Shown: one piece after another, positions 51,357-61,876 of the stretch
Layout of the letters: every line of letters starts with the position of its first letter
How positions within the stretch are numbered: position 1 is the first letter of the stretch
Assembly: GCF_900187365.1 (NCBI RefSeq)
Contig: NZ_FYDG01000004.1
Coordinates: 124,001-188,000 of the forward strand
Length of the DNA stretch: 64,000 bases
Reading direction: 5' to 3'
Source: Rhodoblastus acidophilus
GTDB lineage: Bacteria; Pseudomonadota; Alphaproteobacteria; Rhizobiales; Beijerinckiaceae
The notes under the pieces: generated by a model
What the model was told of the DNA's origin: nothing
Databases searched by the model: none
What the model saw: the letters and a program-made list of their open reading frames with translations, nothing else
Translations under genes and position numbers: made by a program

Positions 51357-52097
51357 TCAGGGAGCGAATCCCTCGAACACGATCTGGTCGGCATGGCGCA
51401 ACACCTGCGCCGCCTGCGCCGCGCTGCGCACCGTCCAGCTGATCACCGGCATCTGCGCGCAGGCGCGGGCCAGCTCGCACACGGCGTTGGGCAGATCGCC
51501 GCAGCGCCAGGACAGGAAGTCCGGGCGCGTCTCGCCGGCGTGGACGAACCGGGCCAGCCTGTCCTTCGCCTCCGGCGCCAGCGCCGCGAAATCCTCGTCC
51601 TCCTCGTAATCCGCCTGCGCCACCACGCCCAGCGGCCAGACGGCCGTCCCGGCGCGCAGCGCGGCGATCAGGGCGGGGTCGAAGCTTTTCAGCGCCACCG
51701 GGCCGTCATAGCCCGCCAGCGCCGCCTGGGTGGCGCGGGCGAGCGAGAGATCGCCGTCGAAATCGCTTTTCAGCTCCAGAATCAGCGGCGTCGCGCCCTG
51801 CGCCGCGCGCAGGAACGCCGCCAGCGTCGGAATCGGCGTCCCGTCCGCCAGCCGCAGCCCCGCCAGATCGGCGGCGTCGCGGCGCCGGAACGCCCCCTCG
51901 GCGCCGGTGAGGCGCGCGAGATCGTCGTCATGAAACACGAAAATCTCGCCATCCCGCGACAGCCGAATGTCCGCCTCGACGCCATAGCCCCGCGCGAGCG
52001 CGGGGCGCAGGGCGGCGAGGGAGTTTTCGGGCTTGTCGCGGTCGTGCAGACCGCGATGGGCGATCGGACGGGCGGTCAGCCAGTCCGGCGCGGTCAC
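51357..52097 (-). CDS. glycerophosphodiester phosphodiesterase family protein
   Basis: Hydrolyses glycerophosphodiesters to glycerol-3-phosphate and alcohols. PIAHRGLHDRDKPENSLAA (H-R and E-N), EADIRLSRDGEIFVFHDDDL (E-x-D and H), and LELKSDFDG are the metal and catalytic residues. No signal peptide, so it is the cytoplasmic UgpQ-like type. GTG 52097 overlaps the RidA-family stop (GTGA) and gives 246 aa. Co-expressed with that gene. Confidence 0.9.
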   Translation of the reverse strand: MTAPDWLTARPIAHRGLHDRDKPENSLAALRPALARGYGVEADIRLSRDGEIFVFHDDDLARLTGAEGAFRRRDAADLAGLRLADGTPIPTLAAFLRAAQGATPLILELKSDFDGDLSLARATQAALAGYDGPVALKSFDPALIAALRAGTAVWPLGVVAQADYEEDEDFAALAPEAKDRLARFVHAGETRPDFLSWRCGDLPNAVCELARACAQMPVISWTVRSAAQAAQVLRHADQIVFEGFAP

Positions 52098-52579
52098 GGC
52101 AGAATCTCGAAGATCGCCTCGACCTCGACGCAGGCGCCGAGCGGCAATTGGGCCACGCCGACGGTCGAGCGCGCATGCGCGCCCTTCTCGCCCAGCGCCG
52201 CGCCGATCAGGTCCGAGGCGCCGTTCATCACCAGAGCGAGCCGGGTGTAATCCTCGGCGCCGCGAATGAAGCCGCCGAGCCGGACGCAGGCGGCGATCCG
52301 GTCGAGATCGCCGATCTGGGCGCGGACCTGCGCCAGCACGTTGACGGCGCACAGAGCGGCGGCCTGCTTGGCGACGGATTCCTCGACCTCGGCGCCGACG
52401 CGGCCGACATGCCCCTCGTTCAGCGATCCATCGGCGCCGAACGGCAATTGCCCGGAAACGAACAGCATCGCGCCGCTGCGCACGGCTGGAACGTAATTCG
52501 CCACGGGCGCGGCCGGCGTCGGCAAGACGAATCCAAGATTGGCGAGTCGGCGTTCGACTTCGCTGGCGATCTGACCCAT
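52094..52579 (-). CDS. RidA family protein
   Basis: RidA proteins deaminate reactive enamine/imine intermediates of PLP enzymes. FVSGQLPFGADGSL, the arginine in ACVRLGGFI, and the terminal LPLGACVEVEAIFEI fit the family. Homologues of the main RidA clade are about 128 aa; this one is 161 aa and belongs to the YjgH/TdcF-like relatives, so imine deamination is not certain. ATG 52579 is used because AAGGA lies nine bases upstream; in-frame ATGs at 52585 and 52603 are alternatives. Overlaps the GDPD gene. Confidence 0.87.
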   Translation of the reverse strand: MGQIASEVERRLANLGFVLPTPAAPVANYVPAVRSGAMLFVSGQLPFGADGSLNEGHVGRVGAEVEESVAKQAAALCAVNVLAQVRAQIGDLDRIAACVRLGGFIRGAEDYTRLALVMNGASDLIGAALGEKGAHARSTVGVAQLPLGACVEVEAIFEILP

Positions 52580-52713
52580 GACCATTTCCTTCAAAAGTTC
52601 CATTGTGACTGGACGAGAGCGCAATTTCGCCAAATATTGACGTCATTGCACTAAAGCGTCGAAAGCGACACAAGCCAATGACAATTTTGCGACGCCACCG
52701 GGAGAGACCATCG

Positions 52714-53529
52714 ATGCGATTGACCGCCCGCCTGCTGCTGGGCCTGATGGCCTGCGGCGCGGCCCAAACCGCCGCGCGCGCCGAACCGCCGCCCCCCAGC
52801 CTCGCCAGCCATCGCGCGCTCTACCAATTGCGCATGGCCGACGCGACGGGAACCAAGGCCCCGGCGGCGGCCGACGGCATGATCTCCTACCGGTTTTCCT
52901 CCGATTGCGATTTTTACGCCCAGACCCTGCGCCAGGCGATCGACATGCAGCCGCAGGAAGGCGCCCGCCAGGTCAGCGAGAGCCGCATCAGCACCTATGA
53001 GGACGGGCGCGGCCAGGATTTCCGCTTCGCCACCAATGAAACGGGATCGCGCGGCGAGGAGGTGGAAGGACGCGCCCAGCGCGGCAAGGACGCGCTCGCC
53101 ATCGCGCTGAGTTCGCCGCATCCGCAGAAGATGAGCGCCGATTCGACCGTGCTGTTTCCCACCCAGCATATCGCCCAGTTGATCCAGGCCGCCGAACGCG
53201 GCGACAAGATTCTGCTGGCGCGCGTCTTCGACGGCTCGGCCGATGGCCGCAAGATTTTCAACGTCACCGCCGTCATCGGCGCCCCCCGCAGGACGGCCGA
53301 CTCGGACCATGCCGCCGCCGCGCCGCAATTGCGCGGCCTGCGGCGCTGGCCGGTGGCGCTGTCTTATTTCGCCGAGGGCGCGCGCGACAGCCTGCCCGAC
53401 TACGTGCTGAGCTACGATCTCTACGAAAACGGCGTTTCGACCAATCTGCGCCTCGACTATGGCGATTACGCCCTGGTCGGCGAGTTGGAGCGGATCGAAT
53501 TCCCGCCGCCGGCGCGCTGCCACAAGTAG
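52714..53529 (+). CDS. eipB: EipB-type cell-envelope integrity protein (DUF1849)
   Basis: Periplasmic beta-spiral protein needed for envelope integrity in Brucella and conserved in Rhizobiales. Residues 1-23 (MRLTARLLLGLMACGAAQTA...) are a signal peptide. SLASHRALYQLRMADA is the family N-terminal motif. Cysteines in SSDCDFY and near the end in PPARCHK could form the disulfide known in EipB. 271 aa from ATG 52714, with GGGAGAG upstream. It diverges from the RidA-GDPD pair. Confidence 0.9.
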   Translation: MRLTARLLLGLMACGAAQTAARAEPPPPSLASHRALYQLRMADATGTKAPAAADGMISYRFSSDCDFYAQTLRQAIDMQPQEGARQVSESRISTYEDGRGQDFRFATNETGSRGEEVEGRAQRGKDALAIALSSPHPQKMSADSTVLFPTQHIAQLIQAAERGDKILLARVFDGSADGRKIFNVTAVIGAPRRTADSDHAAAAPQLRGLRRWPVALSYFAEGARDSLPDYVLSYDLYENGVSTNLRLDYGDYALVGELERIEFPPPARCHK

Positions 53530-53538
53530 CGCCCGGGT

Positions 53539-55494
53539 TCAGCCGGCGGCGCGCTCCGCAGGGCGCCGCCCCGCCTCCACTTCCGCGATGAAGCGCGGCG
53601 CCTCGTCCTGCGGAATCGGCCGGCTGAACAAAAAGCCCTGCACCACGTTGCAGCCGAACTTGCGCAGCAGGTCGAACTGCTCGGAGGTTTCCACGCCCTC
53701 GGTCACGCATTGCAGCTTGAGATTGCCGATCAGGCCGATCAGGCTCTTGACGATGTCGCGGGCGACGCCGTTGCCGTGCATTTCCTGAATGAAGCTGCGG
53801 TCGATCTTGATCTTGTCGAGCGGCAGCCGGTGGATATAGGCGAGGCTGGAATAGCCGGTGCCGAAATCGTCGAGCGAGATTTTCAGGCCGAGCCGCTTGA
53901 GCATGGCCAGCGCCGCCTCGGCCTTGACGAAATCGGTGAGCAGCGACGTTTCGGTCACCTCGATGTCGATGCGCGAGGTCTTGACGCCGCTGGCTTCGAT
54001 GATGGCGACGATCTGCGTCAGGGCGCGCGGCGACAGCAGGTCGCGCGCGGAAAGGTTCAAGCTGACGCCGACATAATCGGGCCAGCTTCGCGCCGCTTTC
54101 AGCGCCTTGCGCAGCACGGTGCGGGTCAGGGCGTGGATGATCTCGCTGCGCTCGGCCACCGGCACGAACAGGTTGGGCGAGACCGCGCCCAACTCCGGCG
54201 AGTTCCAGCGCGCCAGCGCCTCGAACGAGACGATGGTCTGCTCGACCGCATCGAACAGCGGCTGAAATTCGAGCTGGATCTCCTGCTCCAGATTGGCGCG
54301 CCGCAGGCACTGCTCGATCTGGGCGATCATCCGCATGTTGGTTTCATGTTCCGGCGTGAACAGCACGGCCTCGCCGCGATGATTCTGCTTGGCGTGATAG
54401 AGCGCGAAATCCGCCCGCTCATAAAGCTGCTGCGCGTCGCGGGCCTCCTCGGGAAAACGCGCGAAGCCGATCGAGCACGACAGCGCCGCCGCCGCGTCGT
54501 CGATGCGCACGGGCGCCTTGAGCGCGGCGCAGATCCGCGCGCCCAGCGCGGCCATTTCGGCTTCCGCCTTGCGGCCCGTGAACAGCACGGCGAATTCGTC
54601 GCCGCCGAGCCGCGCCACCACGGCTCCTTCGCGCTCCAGCATCCGCAGCCTTTCGGCGCATTCGCACAGCGCCTTGTCGCCGAGGGCGTGGCCATAAAGG
54701 TCGTTGACCGGCTTGAACCCATCGAGATCGACGACGCCCATCGCCAGCGCGCCCGCCTCCGGCCCCCGGGCGATTTCCTCCGCGACCCGCGCGAAAAAGG
54801 CGCGGCGATTCGCCAGCCCCGTCAGCGCGTCGGCCTCGGCGAGGCGCCGGTTGTCTTCGGCCAGGCGCGAGGCCTTGGCGCGCGCGGCCACCAGCGCTTC
54901 GAAATCGCGCGAGGCCCCGTTCACGGACAAGAACAGCGCCAGCAGCACCAGCAGAAGGTTGGCGCCTTCGAGCAGGGAGGTCGAATCGCCCGCGGTCATC
55001 AGCAGCCAGGCGAAACCCGGCAGGCCCATGCCGCCAATCAGCAGCGCCGTCTTGGGCAGTTGCGCCAGCGCGAAAATCGCGAACATGCCGGTGACCGCCA
55101 GCGCGTAGATAATGGCGCTGCGCTGCGCGGGATCGACGTGCAGGTAAAGCGCTGTGACCCACACGACATAAACCAGCGTGAAGCCGGCCGAGCAAAGGTT
55201 GACGCGGCGCAGGACGCGGCCCGCGTCGCCCTCGCCGACCGGATGGGCCGCCCGCCGCGTCCAGCCCAGCGCCGCCAGCGCGCCGCCCAGCATGAGCGCC
55301 ACCGGCGCCGCCAGCGCCAGAGGCAGCGGCGCGGATTGCAGCGCGATCGCCGCCAGCGCCAGCGCATTGCCGGCGACCACCAGGGCGAGGAGGGGAATTT
55401 GCCGAACCAGCGCAGCCAGACGGGCGCGGTTGAGCTCATGAATCGGGGCGATCCGGGAATCGCGCCCTTCGGTCGCAGAAAACTGGAAATACAT
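53539..55494 (-). CDS. membrane GGDEF-EAL cyclic-di-GMP protein
   Basis: About six membrane segments in the first 200 residues (for example LLALVVAGNALALAAIAL, PLALAAPVALMLGGALA, GFTLVYVVWVTALYL, LLVLLALFLSVNG). A coiled linker precedes the GGDEF domain, with RLGGDEFAVLF intact and no RxxD site five residues upstream. The EAL domain has FEALARW, IEVTETSL, DDFGTGYSS and VTEGVET, so phosphodiesterase activity looks possible. ATG 55494 (651 aa) is used; ATG 55530 is in frame. It has no PAS region, unlike the paralogue at 13.4 kb. It ends ten bases from eipB and converges with it. Confidence 0.88.
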   Translation of the reverse strand: MYFQFSATEGRDSRIAPIHELNRARLAALVRQIPLLALVVAGNALALAAIALQSAPLPLALAAPVALMLGGALAALGWTRRAAHPVGEGDAGRVLRRVNLCSAGFTLVYVVWVTALYLHVDPAQRSAIIYALAVTGMFAIFALAQLPKTALLIGGMGLPGFAWLLMTAGDSTSLLEGANLLLVLLALFLSVNGASRDFEALVAARAKASRLAEDNRRLAEADALTGLANRRAFFARVAEEIARGPEAGALAMGVVDLDGFKPVNDLYGHALGDKALCECAERLRMLEREGAVVARLGGDEFAVLFTGRKAEAEMAALGARICAALKAPVRIDDAAAALSCSIGFARFPEEARDAQQLYERADFALYHAKQNHRGEAVLFTPEHETNMRMIAQIEQCLRRANLEQEIQLEFQPLFDAVEQTIVSFEALARWNSPELGAVSPNLFVPVAERSEIIHALTRTVLRKALKAARSWPDYVGVSLNLSARDLLSPRALTQIVAIIEASGVKTSRIDIEVTETSLLTDFVKAEAALAMLKRLGLKISLDDFGTGYSSLAYIHRLPLDKIKIDRSFIQEMHGNGVARDIVKSLIGLIGNLKLQCVTEGVETSEQFDLLRKFGCNVVQGFLFSRPIPQDEAPRFIAEVEAGRRPAERAAG

Positions 55495-55611
55495 GACGTT
55501 CAACTCACGAGCCCGCGCGGAAAGCGCCATCAGCAAGTGATTAAAATTTTATGCGAAAGGTCTTAACCTTGCGTTACCTTAGGTAATCGCGAGCAATGCT
55601 CAAGCTCAAGT

Positions 55612-55655
55612 GTAAAATAAAACACGCCTCCCGCCGGGTCGGCGGGAGGCGTTTT
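55612..55655 (-). terminator. terminator after the acyl-CoA carboxylase gene
   Basis: A 12-bp stem (55624-55635 with 55641-55652) is followed on the minus strand by GTTTTATTTTA. It closes the acyl-CoA carboxylase beta gene nine bases after its stop. The plus strand also has four T, so it may work both ways. Confidence 0.8.
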
Positions 55656-55663
55656 CATCCGCC

Positions 55664-57199
<1,536 letters not shown>

Positions 57200-57396
57200 G
57201 AGGCCATTCCGGTCTTGGCGGCATTGCCGCGAAAGAAGAAAATCGGGCGGGGTTTACCACGGGTCGCCGGTCACCGGAACAGGCAAGATGACGCTTGGAT
57301 GAACGCCTTTTGGCTAATGCCGGGGCGTTCTGCATCACGTAAGGCGCCCATCGGCGCGCCCGAACCGGGACAAGCGGACGCACGGAAACCGGGGCG

Positions 57397-58203
57397 TCAC
57401 CCCAGCGCGGCGTACATCTCGTAAGCGGCGCGCATGTCGCGCAAGCGGAGCGCCCGCCGCGCCAGCGCCTCCTCGTCGGCGCCCCAGAGCCGCATCTGGT
57501 GGTCTTCGTCCACATGCGCCGCCGCCCAGGCGTCGTCGAATTTCGCGCCGCCCCGCGCCAGCGCCAGGGCGATCAGCACGGATCCGGTCAGCGCCGTCAT
57601 CTCGTATAGGGCGGTGAGGCGGAAGGCGCCGTCCGGCCTTTGCGCCTCGCCGTCGATCGCCTGGGCGACGGCGGCGACCGACGCCTCCGGCTGGGCGACG
57701 AACATGACGCCCTCGGCTAAATGAAATCGCGCGCCCAAAACCTGTTCGGCGAAGTCGAGCATCGGCGTCCAGGCGGCGTTCTGGGCCGCCACCAGCGCGT
57801 CCGGTTCGCCGGCGCGATAGCAGACGAGATCGGACCCGGCGAATTTGGCGATTTCCGCCGCCACGGCGGCCATTTGCGCGGCGACGCCGTCGAGCGCGGT
57901 ATTGGCCATGCGGGTCAGCGGCATGGTCGCGGGGTCGATCGACTCGCCCTGCCCGCGCCATTCGGCGGCGACCGCCTCGGCCAGCGTCGCCGTCGGCAGC
58001 ACCAGAGCCGCGCGGGACGGGGTGCGCACCGGCTTGCCGTCGAGCGCCAGCCCGAAACCGCGCTCCGCCTCGGCGATGGCCACGTCGGCGTAAAATCTTT
58101 TCGGCAACGGACGCTTCATCTCGCGCTGCGCCGCCTTGACCGGATTGCGCTCCTCGTCGGCGACGAAAAGCGCGGAGAGATCGTCACGCATGGAAGAACT
58201 CAT
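57397..58203 (-). CDS. ATP12-family chaperone for F1-ATPase assembly
   Basis: Bacterial ATP12 homologues are found in alphaproteobacteria, close to mitochondria, and help assemble the alpha subunit of F1. RPLPKRFYADVAIAEAERGF, GKPVRTPSRAALVLPT, EWRGQGESIDPATMPLTRMANTALDG (key part IDPATMPLTRMANTALDG) and YRAGEPDALVAAQNAAWTPM are the conserved segments. 268 aa, overlapping the gph stop. The role is inferred from the family. Confidence 0.92.
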   Translation of the reverse strand: MSSSMRDDLSALFVADEERNPVKAAQREMKRPLPKRFYADVAIAEAERGFGLALDGKPVRTPSRAALVLPTATLAEAVAAEWRGQGESIDPATMPLTRMANTALDGVAAQMAAVAAEIAKFAGSDLVCYRAGEPDALVAAQNAAWTPMLDFAEQVLGARFHLAEGVMFVAQPEASVAAVAQAIDGEAQRPDGAFRLTALYEMTALTGSVLIALALARGGAKFDDAWAAAHVDEDHQMRLWGADEEALARRALRLRDMRAAYEMYAALG

Positions 58204-58859
58204 TGCAGAAACGCGTCCAGCTTCGCCGACAATTCGTCCACGTTGTGGACCAGAACCTGCGCGCCCGCGGGGCGCAGCTTTTCATGCGAATGATAGCCCC
58301 AGCAGACGCCGATGCAATGGGCGCCGGCGCGGCGCCCCATCATCATGTCGAAGGTGGTGTCGCCGACCATGCAGGCGTCCTTGACCTCGAGTCCGGTCTC
58401 GCGCAGCGCGCGCTCGAACATTTCCGGCGCGGGCTTGGACAGGGCGTCGTCGGCGGTCTGCACCGTGGCGAACAGGCCATGCCAGTTCTGCCGGTCGAAC
58501 AGCTTTTGCACGCCGGCCCGGCTCTTGCCGGTGGCGATTCCCAGCTTGCAGTCGGGCCGCTCCGCCAACCGGCGCAGCAGCGTCTCGACGCCAGGATAGA
58601 TTTTATCGTCCTCCGGCGCGGCCTGGGCGCGCAATTCGCTGTAGGCGGCCTTGTAGGCGGCGGCCAGCGTCACCGCCGGCCCCTGGCCGTGGGTGAGTTC
58701 GACAAAGGCTTCGCGCAGCGACAGGCCGACCACCGAAAGCGCGCGCTCGCGGCTGGGCGGCTCGAAGTTATGAGCGGCGAACGCGCGCCGCTGCGCCTCG
58801 ACAATGAAATTCTGGCTGTCCACCAAAGTGCCGTCGATATCGAACATGACCAGCTTCAT
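58200..58859 (-). CDS. gph: HAD-family phosphoglycolate phosphatase-like hydrolase
   Basis: HAD IA hydrolase. The nucleophile aspartate is in MFDIDGTLVDSQ, with KLGIATGKSRAG (motif II T/S and Lys), and MVGDTTFDMMMGRRAGA (motif IV). GVCWGYHSHEKLRPAGA is typical of Gph-like enzymes, which remove 2-phosphoglycolate. The exact substrate is not certain. 219 aa, overlapping the ATP12 gene by four bases, a pairing common in Rhizobiales. Confidence 0.88.
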   Translation of the reverse strand: MKLVMFDIDGTLVDSQNFIVEAQRRAFAAHNFEPPSRERALSVVGLSLREAFVELTHGQGPAVTLAAAYKAAYSELRAQAAPEDDKIYPGVETLLRRLAERPDCKLGIATGKSRAGVQKLFDRQNWHGLFATVQTADDALSKPAPEMFERALRETGLEVKDACMVGDTTFDMMMGRRAGAHCIGVCWGYHSHEKLRPAGAQVLVHNVDELSAKLDAFLQ

Positions 58860-59073
58860 CGCGGCGACTCCTTGTAGACGCTTCCTGCAGGCGATTCCGG
58901 CGCGACTATAGAGGCGGGCGCCGGTTTCGCCAATTCCGACATAGGCTTAGAAACTGCGGGCCTCACGCGGGCGTTATCCGGCTCCGGGAGCTTGACGGGC
59001 TGGCGGCGAGGAGTCATCCCTTTGCGTCCTGATAGGGAAACAAACTGGGCCAGACCCGGTGGAGGAAACGTCG

Positions 59074-61161
59074 ATGACGAGCGTGTCGCAAGCCGGCAAA
59101 CCGGCTTTGGTCTCCTATTTGCCCTGGGCGGCGGTGGCGCTGCTGGGCGCCTTCGCGCTGGGTACGGTGGCGCTGCATCGCGGCGAGAGCATCAATGCGC
59201 TCTGGCTGGTGACGGCGGCGATCTGCACCTACCTGATCGCCTATCGCTTCTACAGCCTGTTCATCGCCCGTTACGCCCTCAGGCTCGACGACGGCCGCCC
59301 GACCCCGGCGGTGCGCCACAATGACGGGCTCGACTACGTCCCCACCGACAAATACGTGCTGTTCGGCCACCATTTCGCGGCCATCGCCGGCGCCGGCCCG
59401 CTGGTCGGCCCGGTGCTCGCGGCGCAGATGGGCTATGTGCCGGGAACGCTGTGGCTGCTGGCCGGCGTGGTGTTCGCCGGCGCGGTGCAGGACTTCACCG
59501 TGCTGTTCCTCTCCACCCGCCGCGACGGCCGTTCGCTCGGCGACATGATCAAGACGGAAATGGGCGTGACCGCCGGCCTGATCGCGCAATTCGGCGTGCT
59601 CGCCATCATGATCATCCTGCTGGCGGTGCTGGCGCTGGTGGTGGTCAAGGCGCTCGCCGGCAGCCCCTGGGGCACCTTCACGGTGTTCTCCACCCTGCCC
59701 ACCGCGCTGCTGATGGGCGTGTACAACCGCTTCATCCGCCCCGGCCGCATCGCGGAAATGTCGATGATCGGCTTCGTGCTGCTGATCGGCGGCATTCTGT
59801 ACGGCCAGACCGTCGCGGAAAGCCCGACGCTGGCGCCGCTGTTCACCTTCAAGGGCGAGACGCTGGCGCTGATCCTGATCGGCTATGGCTTCGTCGCCTC
59901 GGTGCTGCCGGTCTGGCTGCTGCTGGCCCCGCGCGACTATCTCTCGACCTTCCTGAAAATCGGCACGATCTTCGCGCTGGCGATCGGCATCGCGCTGGTC
60001 ATGCCGACGCTGAAAATGCCGGCGGTGACGCAGTTCATCGACGGAACGGGGCCGGTGTTCAAGGGCGCGATGTTCCCGTTCCTGTTCATCACCATCGCCT
60101 GCGGCGCCGTCTCCGGCTTCCATGCGCTGATCGCCTCGGGCACCACGCCGAAAATGGCCATGCGCGAATCGGAGCTGCGCTTCATCGGCTACGGCGGCAT
60201 GTTGATGGAGAGCTTTGTCGGCATTATGGCGCTGATCGCCGCCACGGCGCTGGAGCCGGGCGTCTATTTCGCCATGAACGCGCCGGCGGGCGTGATCGGC
60301 GCCGACGCCGCCAAGGCGGCTTCGGTGATCTCCGGCTGGGGCTTCGTCGTCACCCCGGACATGCTGACCCAGGCCGCCAAGGACGTGGGCGAAAGCACAA
60401 TTCTTTCGCGCGCGGGCGGCGCTCCGACGCTGGCCGTCGGCATGGCCGAAATCCTTGCCGGCTTCCTCGGCGGCTCGGCGATGAAGGCGTTCTGGTATCA
60501 TTTCGCCATCCTGTTCGAGGCCCTGTTCATCCTGACCACGGTGGACGCCGGCACCCGCGTCGCCCGCTTCATGATCCAGGATCTCACCGGCCATTTCGTG
60601 CCGTTCATGTCGCGCACCCGTAATTGGGCGGCGAACCTGATCGCGACCGCGCTGGCCGTGGCGATGTGGGGTTATTTCCTGTATCAGGGCGTGGTGGATC
60701 CGCTCGGCGGCATCAACACCTTGTGGCCGCTGTTCGGCATCGCCAACCAGATGCTGGCGGCGATCGCGCTGATCCTGTGCACGGCGGCTTTGTTCAAGAT
60801 GAAGCGCGACCAGTACGCCTGGATCACGCTGCTGCCGACCTTCTGGCTGCTGATCTGCACGCTGACCGCCGGCTGGCAAAAGCTGTTCGACAGCAACCCC
60901 GCCATCGGCTTCCTGGCGCAGGCGGATAAATTCGCGACCGCCGCCGCTCAGGGCAAGGTGCTGGCGCCGGCCAAGACCGTCGAAGACATGGCCCGCGTGG
61001 TGAACAACGCCTATGTCGACGCCGGCCTGACCGCCATCTTCATGGTGGTGGTGCTGGCCATGATCGTCTCGGGCGTGGCGACCGTGTTCAAGGCGCGCTC
61101 CAACCCCAATGTCACCACCAAGGAGGTCGGCGATGCTGGACTGTTGCCCTCCAAAGCTTAG
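59074..61161 (+). CDS. cstA: CstA family carbon-starvation/pyruvate-type transporter
   Basis: Large inner-membrane permease; family members import peptides or pyruvate under carbon limitation. PTDKYVLFGHHFAAIAGAGPLVGPVLAAQMG is the family landmark (core FGHHFAAIAGAGPLVGPVLA). About 16-18 hydrophobic segments; LIASGTTPKMAMRESELRFIGYGGM and LFGIANQMLAAIAL are conserved. 695 aa from ATG 59074 with GGAGGAAAC upstream. The last 29 bases overlap the small YbdD/YjiX gene. Which substrate it carries cannot be said. Confidence 0.92.
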   Translation: MTSVSQAGKPALVSYLPWAAVALLGAFALGTVALHRGESINALWLVTAAICTYLIAYRFYSLFIARYALRLDDGRPTPAVRHNDGLDYVPTDKYVLFGHHFAAIAGAGPLVGPVLAAQMGYVPGTLWLLAGVVFAGAVQDFTVLFLSTRRDGRSLGDMIKTEMGVTAGLIAQFGVLAIMIILLAVLALVVVKALAGSPWGTFTVFSTLPTALLMGVYNRFIRPGRIAEMSMIGFVLLIGGILYGQTVAESPTLAPLFTFKGETLALILIGYGFVASVLPVWLLLAPRDYLSTFLKIGTIFALAIGIALVMPTLKMPAVTQFIDGTGPVFKGAMFPFLFITIACGAVSGFHALIASGTTPKMAMRESELRFIGYGGMLMESFVGIMALIAATALEPGVYFAMNAPAGVIGADAAKAASVISGWGFVVTPDMLTQAAKDVGESTILSRAGGAPTLAVGMAEILAGFLGGSAMKAFWYHFAILFEALFILTTVDAGTRVARFMIQDLTGHFVPFMSRTRNWAANLIATALAVAMWGYFLYQGVVDPLGGINTLWPLFGIANQMLAAIALILCTAALFKMKRDQYAWITLLPTFWLLICTLTAGWQKLFDSNPAIGFLAQADKFATAAAQGKVLAPAKTVEDMARVVNNAYVDAGLTAIFMVVVLAMIVSGVATVFKARSNPNVTTKEVGDAGLLPSKA

Positions 61162-61348
61162 GAACTTCGGCAAGGCCCTGCGCCAGACGGCCGCGCTGAT
61201 GTGCGGCCAACCCGACTACGACGCCTATGTCGCCCATGTCGCCCGGACTCATCCGGGCGTCGACCCCATGAGCCGCACGGAATTTTTCCGCAACCGGGAA
61301 GACCGGCGGTTCGGAGTGGGCAACAATGCGGGCTTCAGGTGCTGCTGA
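61133..61348 (+). CDS. YbdD/YjiX-type small protein, partner of CstA
   Basis: A 71-residue protein nearly always encoded after CstA-type permeases and needed for their activity in E. coli. CGQPDYDAYVAHVARTHPG, MSRTEFFRNREDRRFG and the cysteine-rich end FRCC are family features. AAGGAGG lies inside cstA, seven bases before ATG 61133, so it is translationally coupled. It probably forms part of the transport complex. Confidence 0.9.
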   Translation: MLDCCPPKLRNFGKALRQTAALMCGQPDYDAYVAHVARTHPGVDPMSRTEFFRNREDRRFGVGNNAGFRCC

Positions 61349-61352
61349 GATT

Positions 61353-61378
61353 TCGCCCGCTCAACTCCGAGCGGGCGA
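61353..61378. terminator. bidirectional stem-loop between ybdD and RES genes
   Basis: TCGCCCGCTC (61353-61362) and GAGCGGGCGA (61369-61378) form a perfect 10-bp stem with a six-base loop, four bases after the ybdD stop and overlapping the RES stop. No long U-run, so termination would be rho-aided. It serves both convergent genes. Confidence 0.45.
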
Positions 61379-61876
61379 CAATCGTCCTTCGTCGTCAATG
61401 AGGATCAGCCGCGCGGGCGCGTCCGCGCCCCAGGTCCACAGCACGAGATTGAGATCGTCCCCGGTTGAGCCGGGGGCGAAACTGCGGACGAGCAGGCCGC
61501 AATAACCCGCCTTGTTCAGCCGGCCTGCGAACGTCTGGCCGCGCGCCTCGCCCGTTTTCATTTCATCGCGCCATGTCGACGCCGCCAGCGTTTCCGGCGT
61601 CATGCCCTCGCACGCCAGCGCGGCGAGGTCGCGCGTGTCGAAAATGCTTTCGATGTCCGCCTCGAAGCAAACCAGCGTGGTCGGCTGCAGCGCGCCGACC
61701 TGATTGGCCTCGCGCAACGCCGTCAGCGGCGACAGCGACATATAGAGCGCCGGAACGCTCTTGGCGTTGAACCGGCCGCCGAAGCGCGCGGCGCCCGCGC
61801 CCGACAGCGGCTCTTTCGCGTAAATCGGATTCAGCGCCCGATACAGCTTGCCGCGATAATGCAGCCCTCCGCTCAC
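61361..61876 (-). CDS. RES-domain toxin
   Basis: RES toxins degrade NAD+ (MbcT/Res-type) or modify targets with ADP-ribose (ParT-type). The Arg-Glu-Ser layout is visible: RFGGRFNAKS (arginine), YMSLSPLTALREA (Tyr and Glu), and serines near SFAPGS/LVRSF. YRALNPIYAKEPLSGAGAARFGGRFN is the typical opening (core GAARFGGRFN). 171 aa from GTG 61876, overlapping the antitoxin stop (GTGA). This antitoxin-first order is standard for the Xre-RES modules. Confidence 0.88.
   Translation of the reverse strand: MSGGLHYRGKLYRALNPIYAKEPLSGAGAARFGGRFNAKSVPALYMSLSPLTALREANQVGALQPTTLVCFEADIESIFDTRDLAALACEGMTPETLAASTWRDEMKTGEARGQTFAGRLNKAGYCGLLVRSFAPGSTGDDLNLVLWTWGADAPARLILIDDEGRLSPARS

Noticed and set aside
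59014-61173. 719-codon minus-strand frame opposite cstA
   Set aside because: Extreme His/Asp/Gln richness and complete overlap with CstA mark it as a shadow frame.
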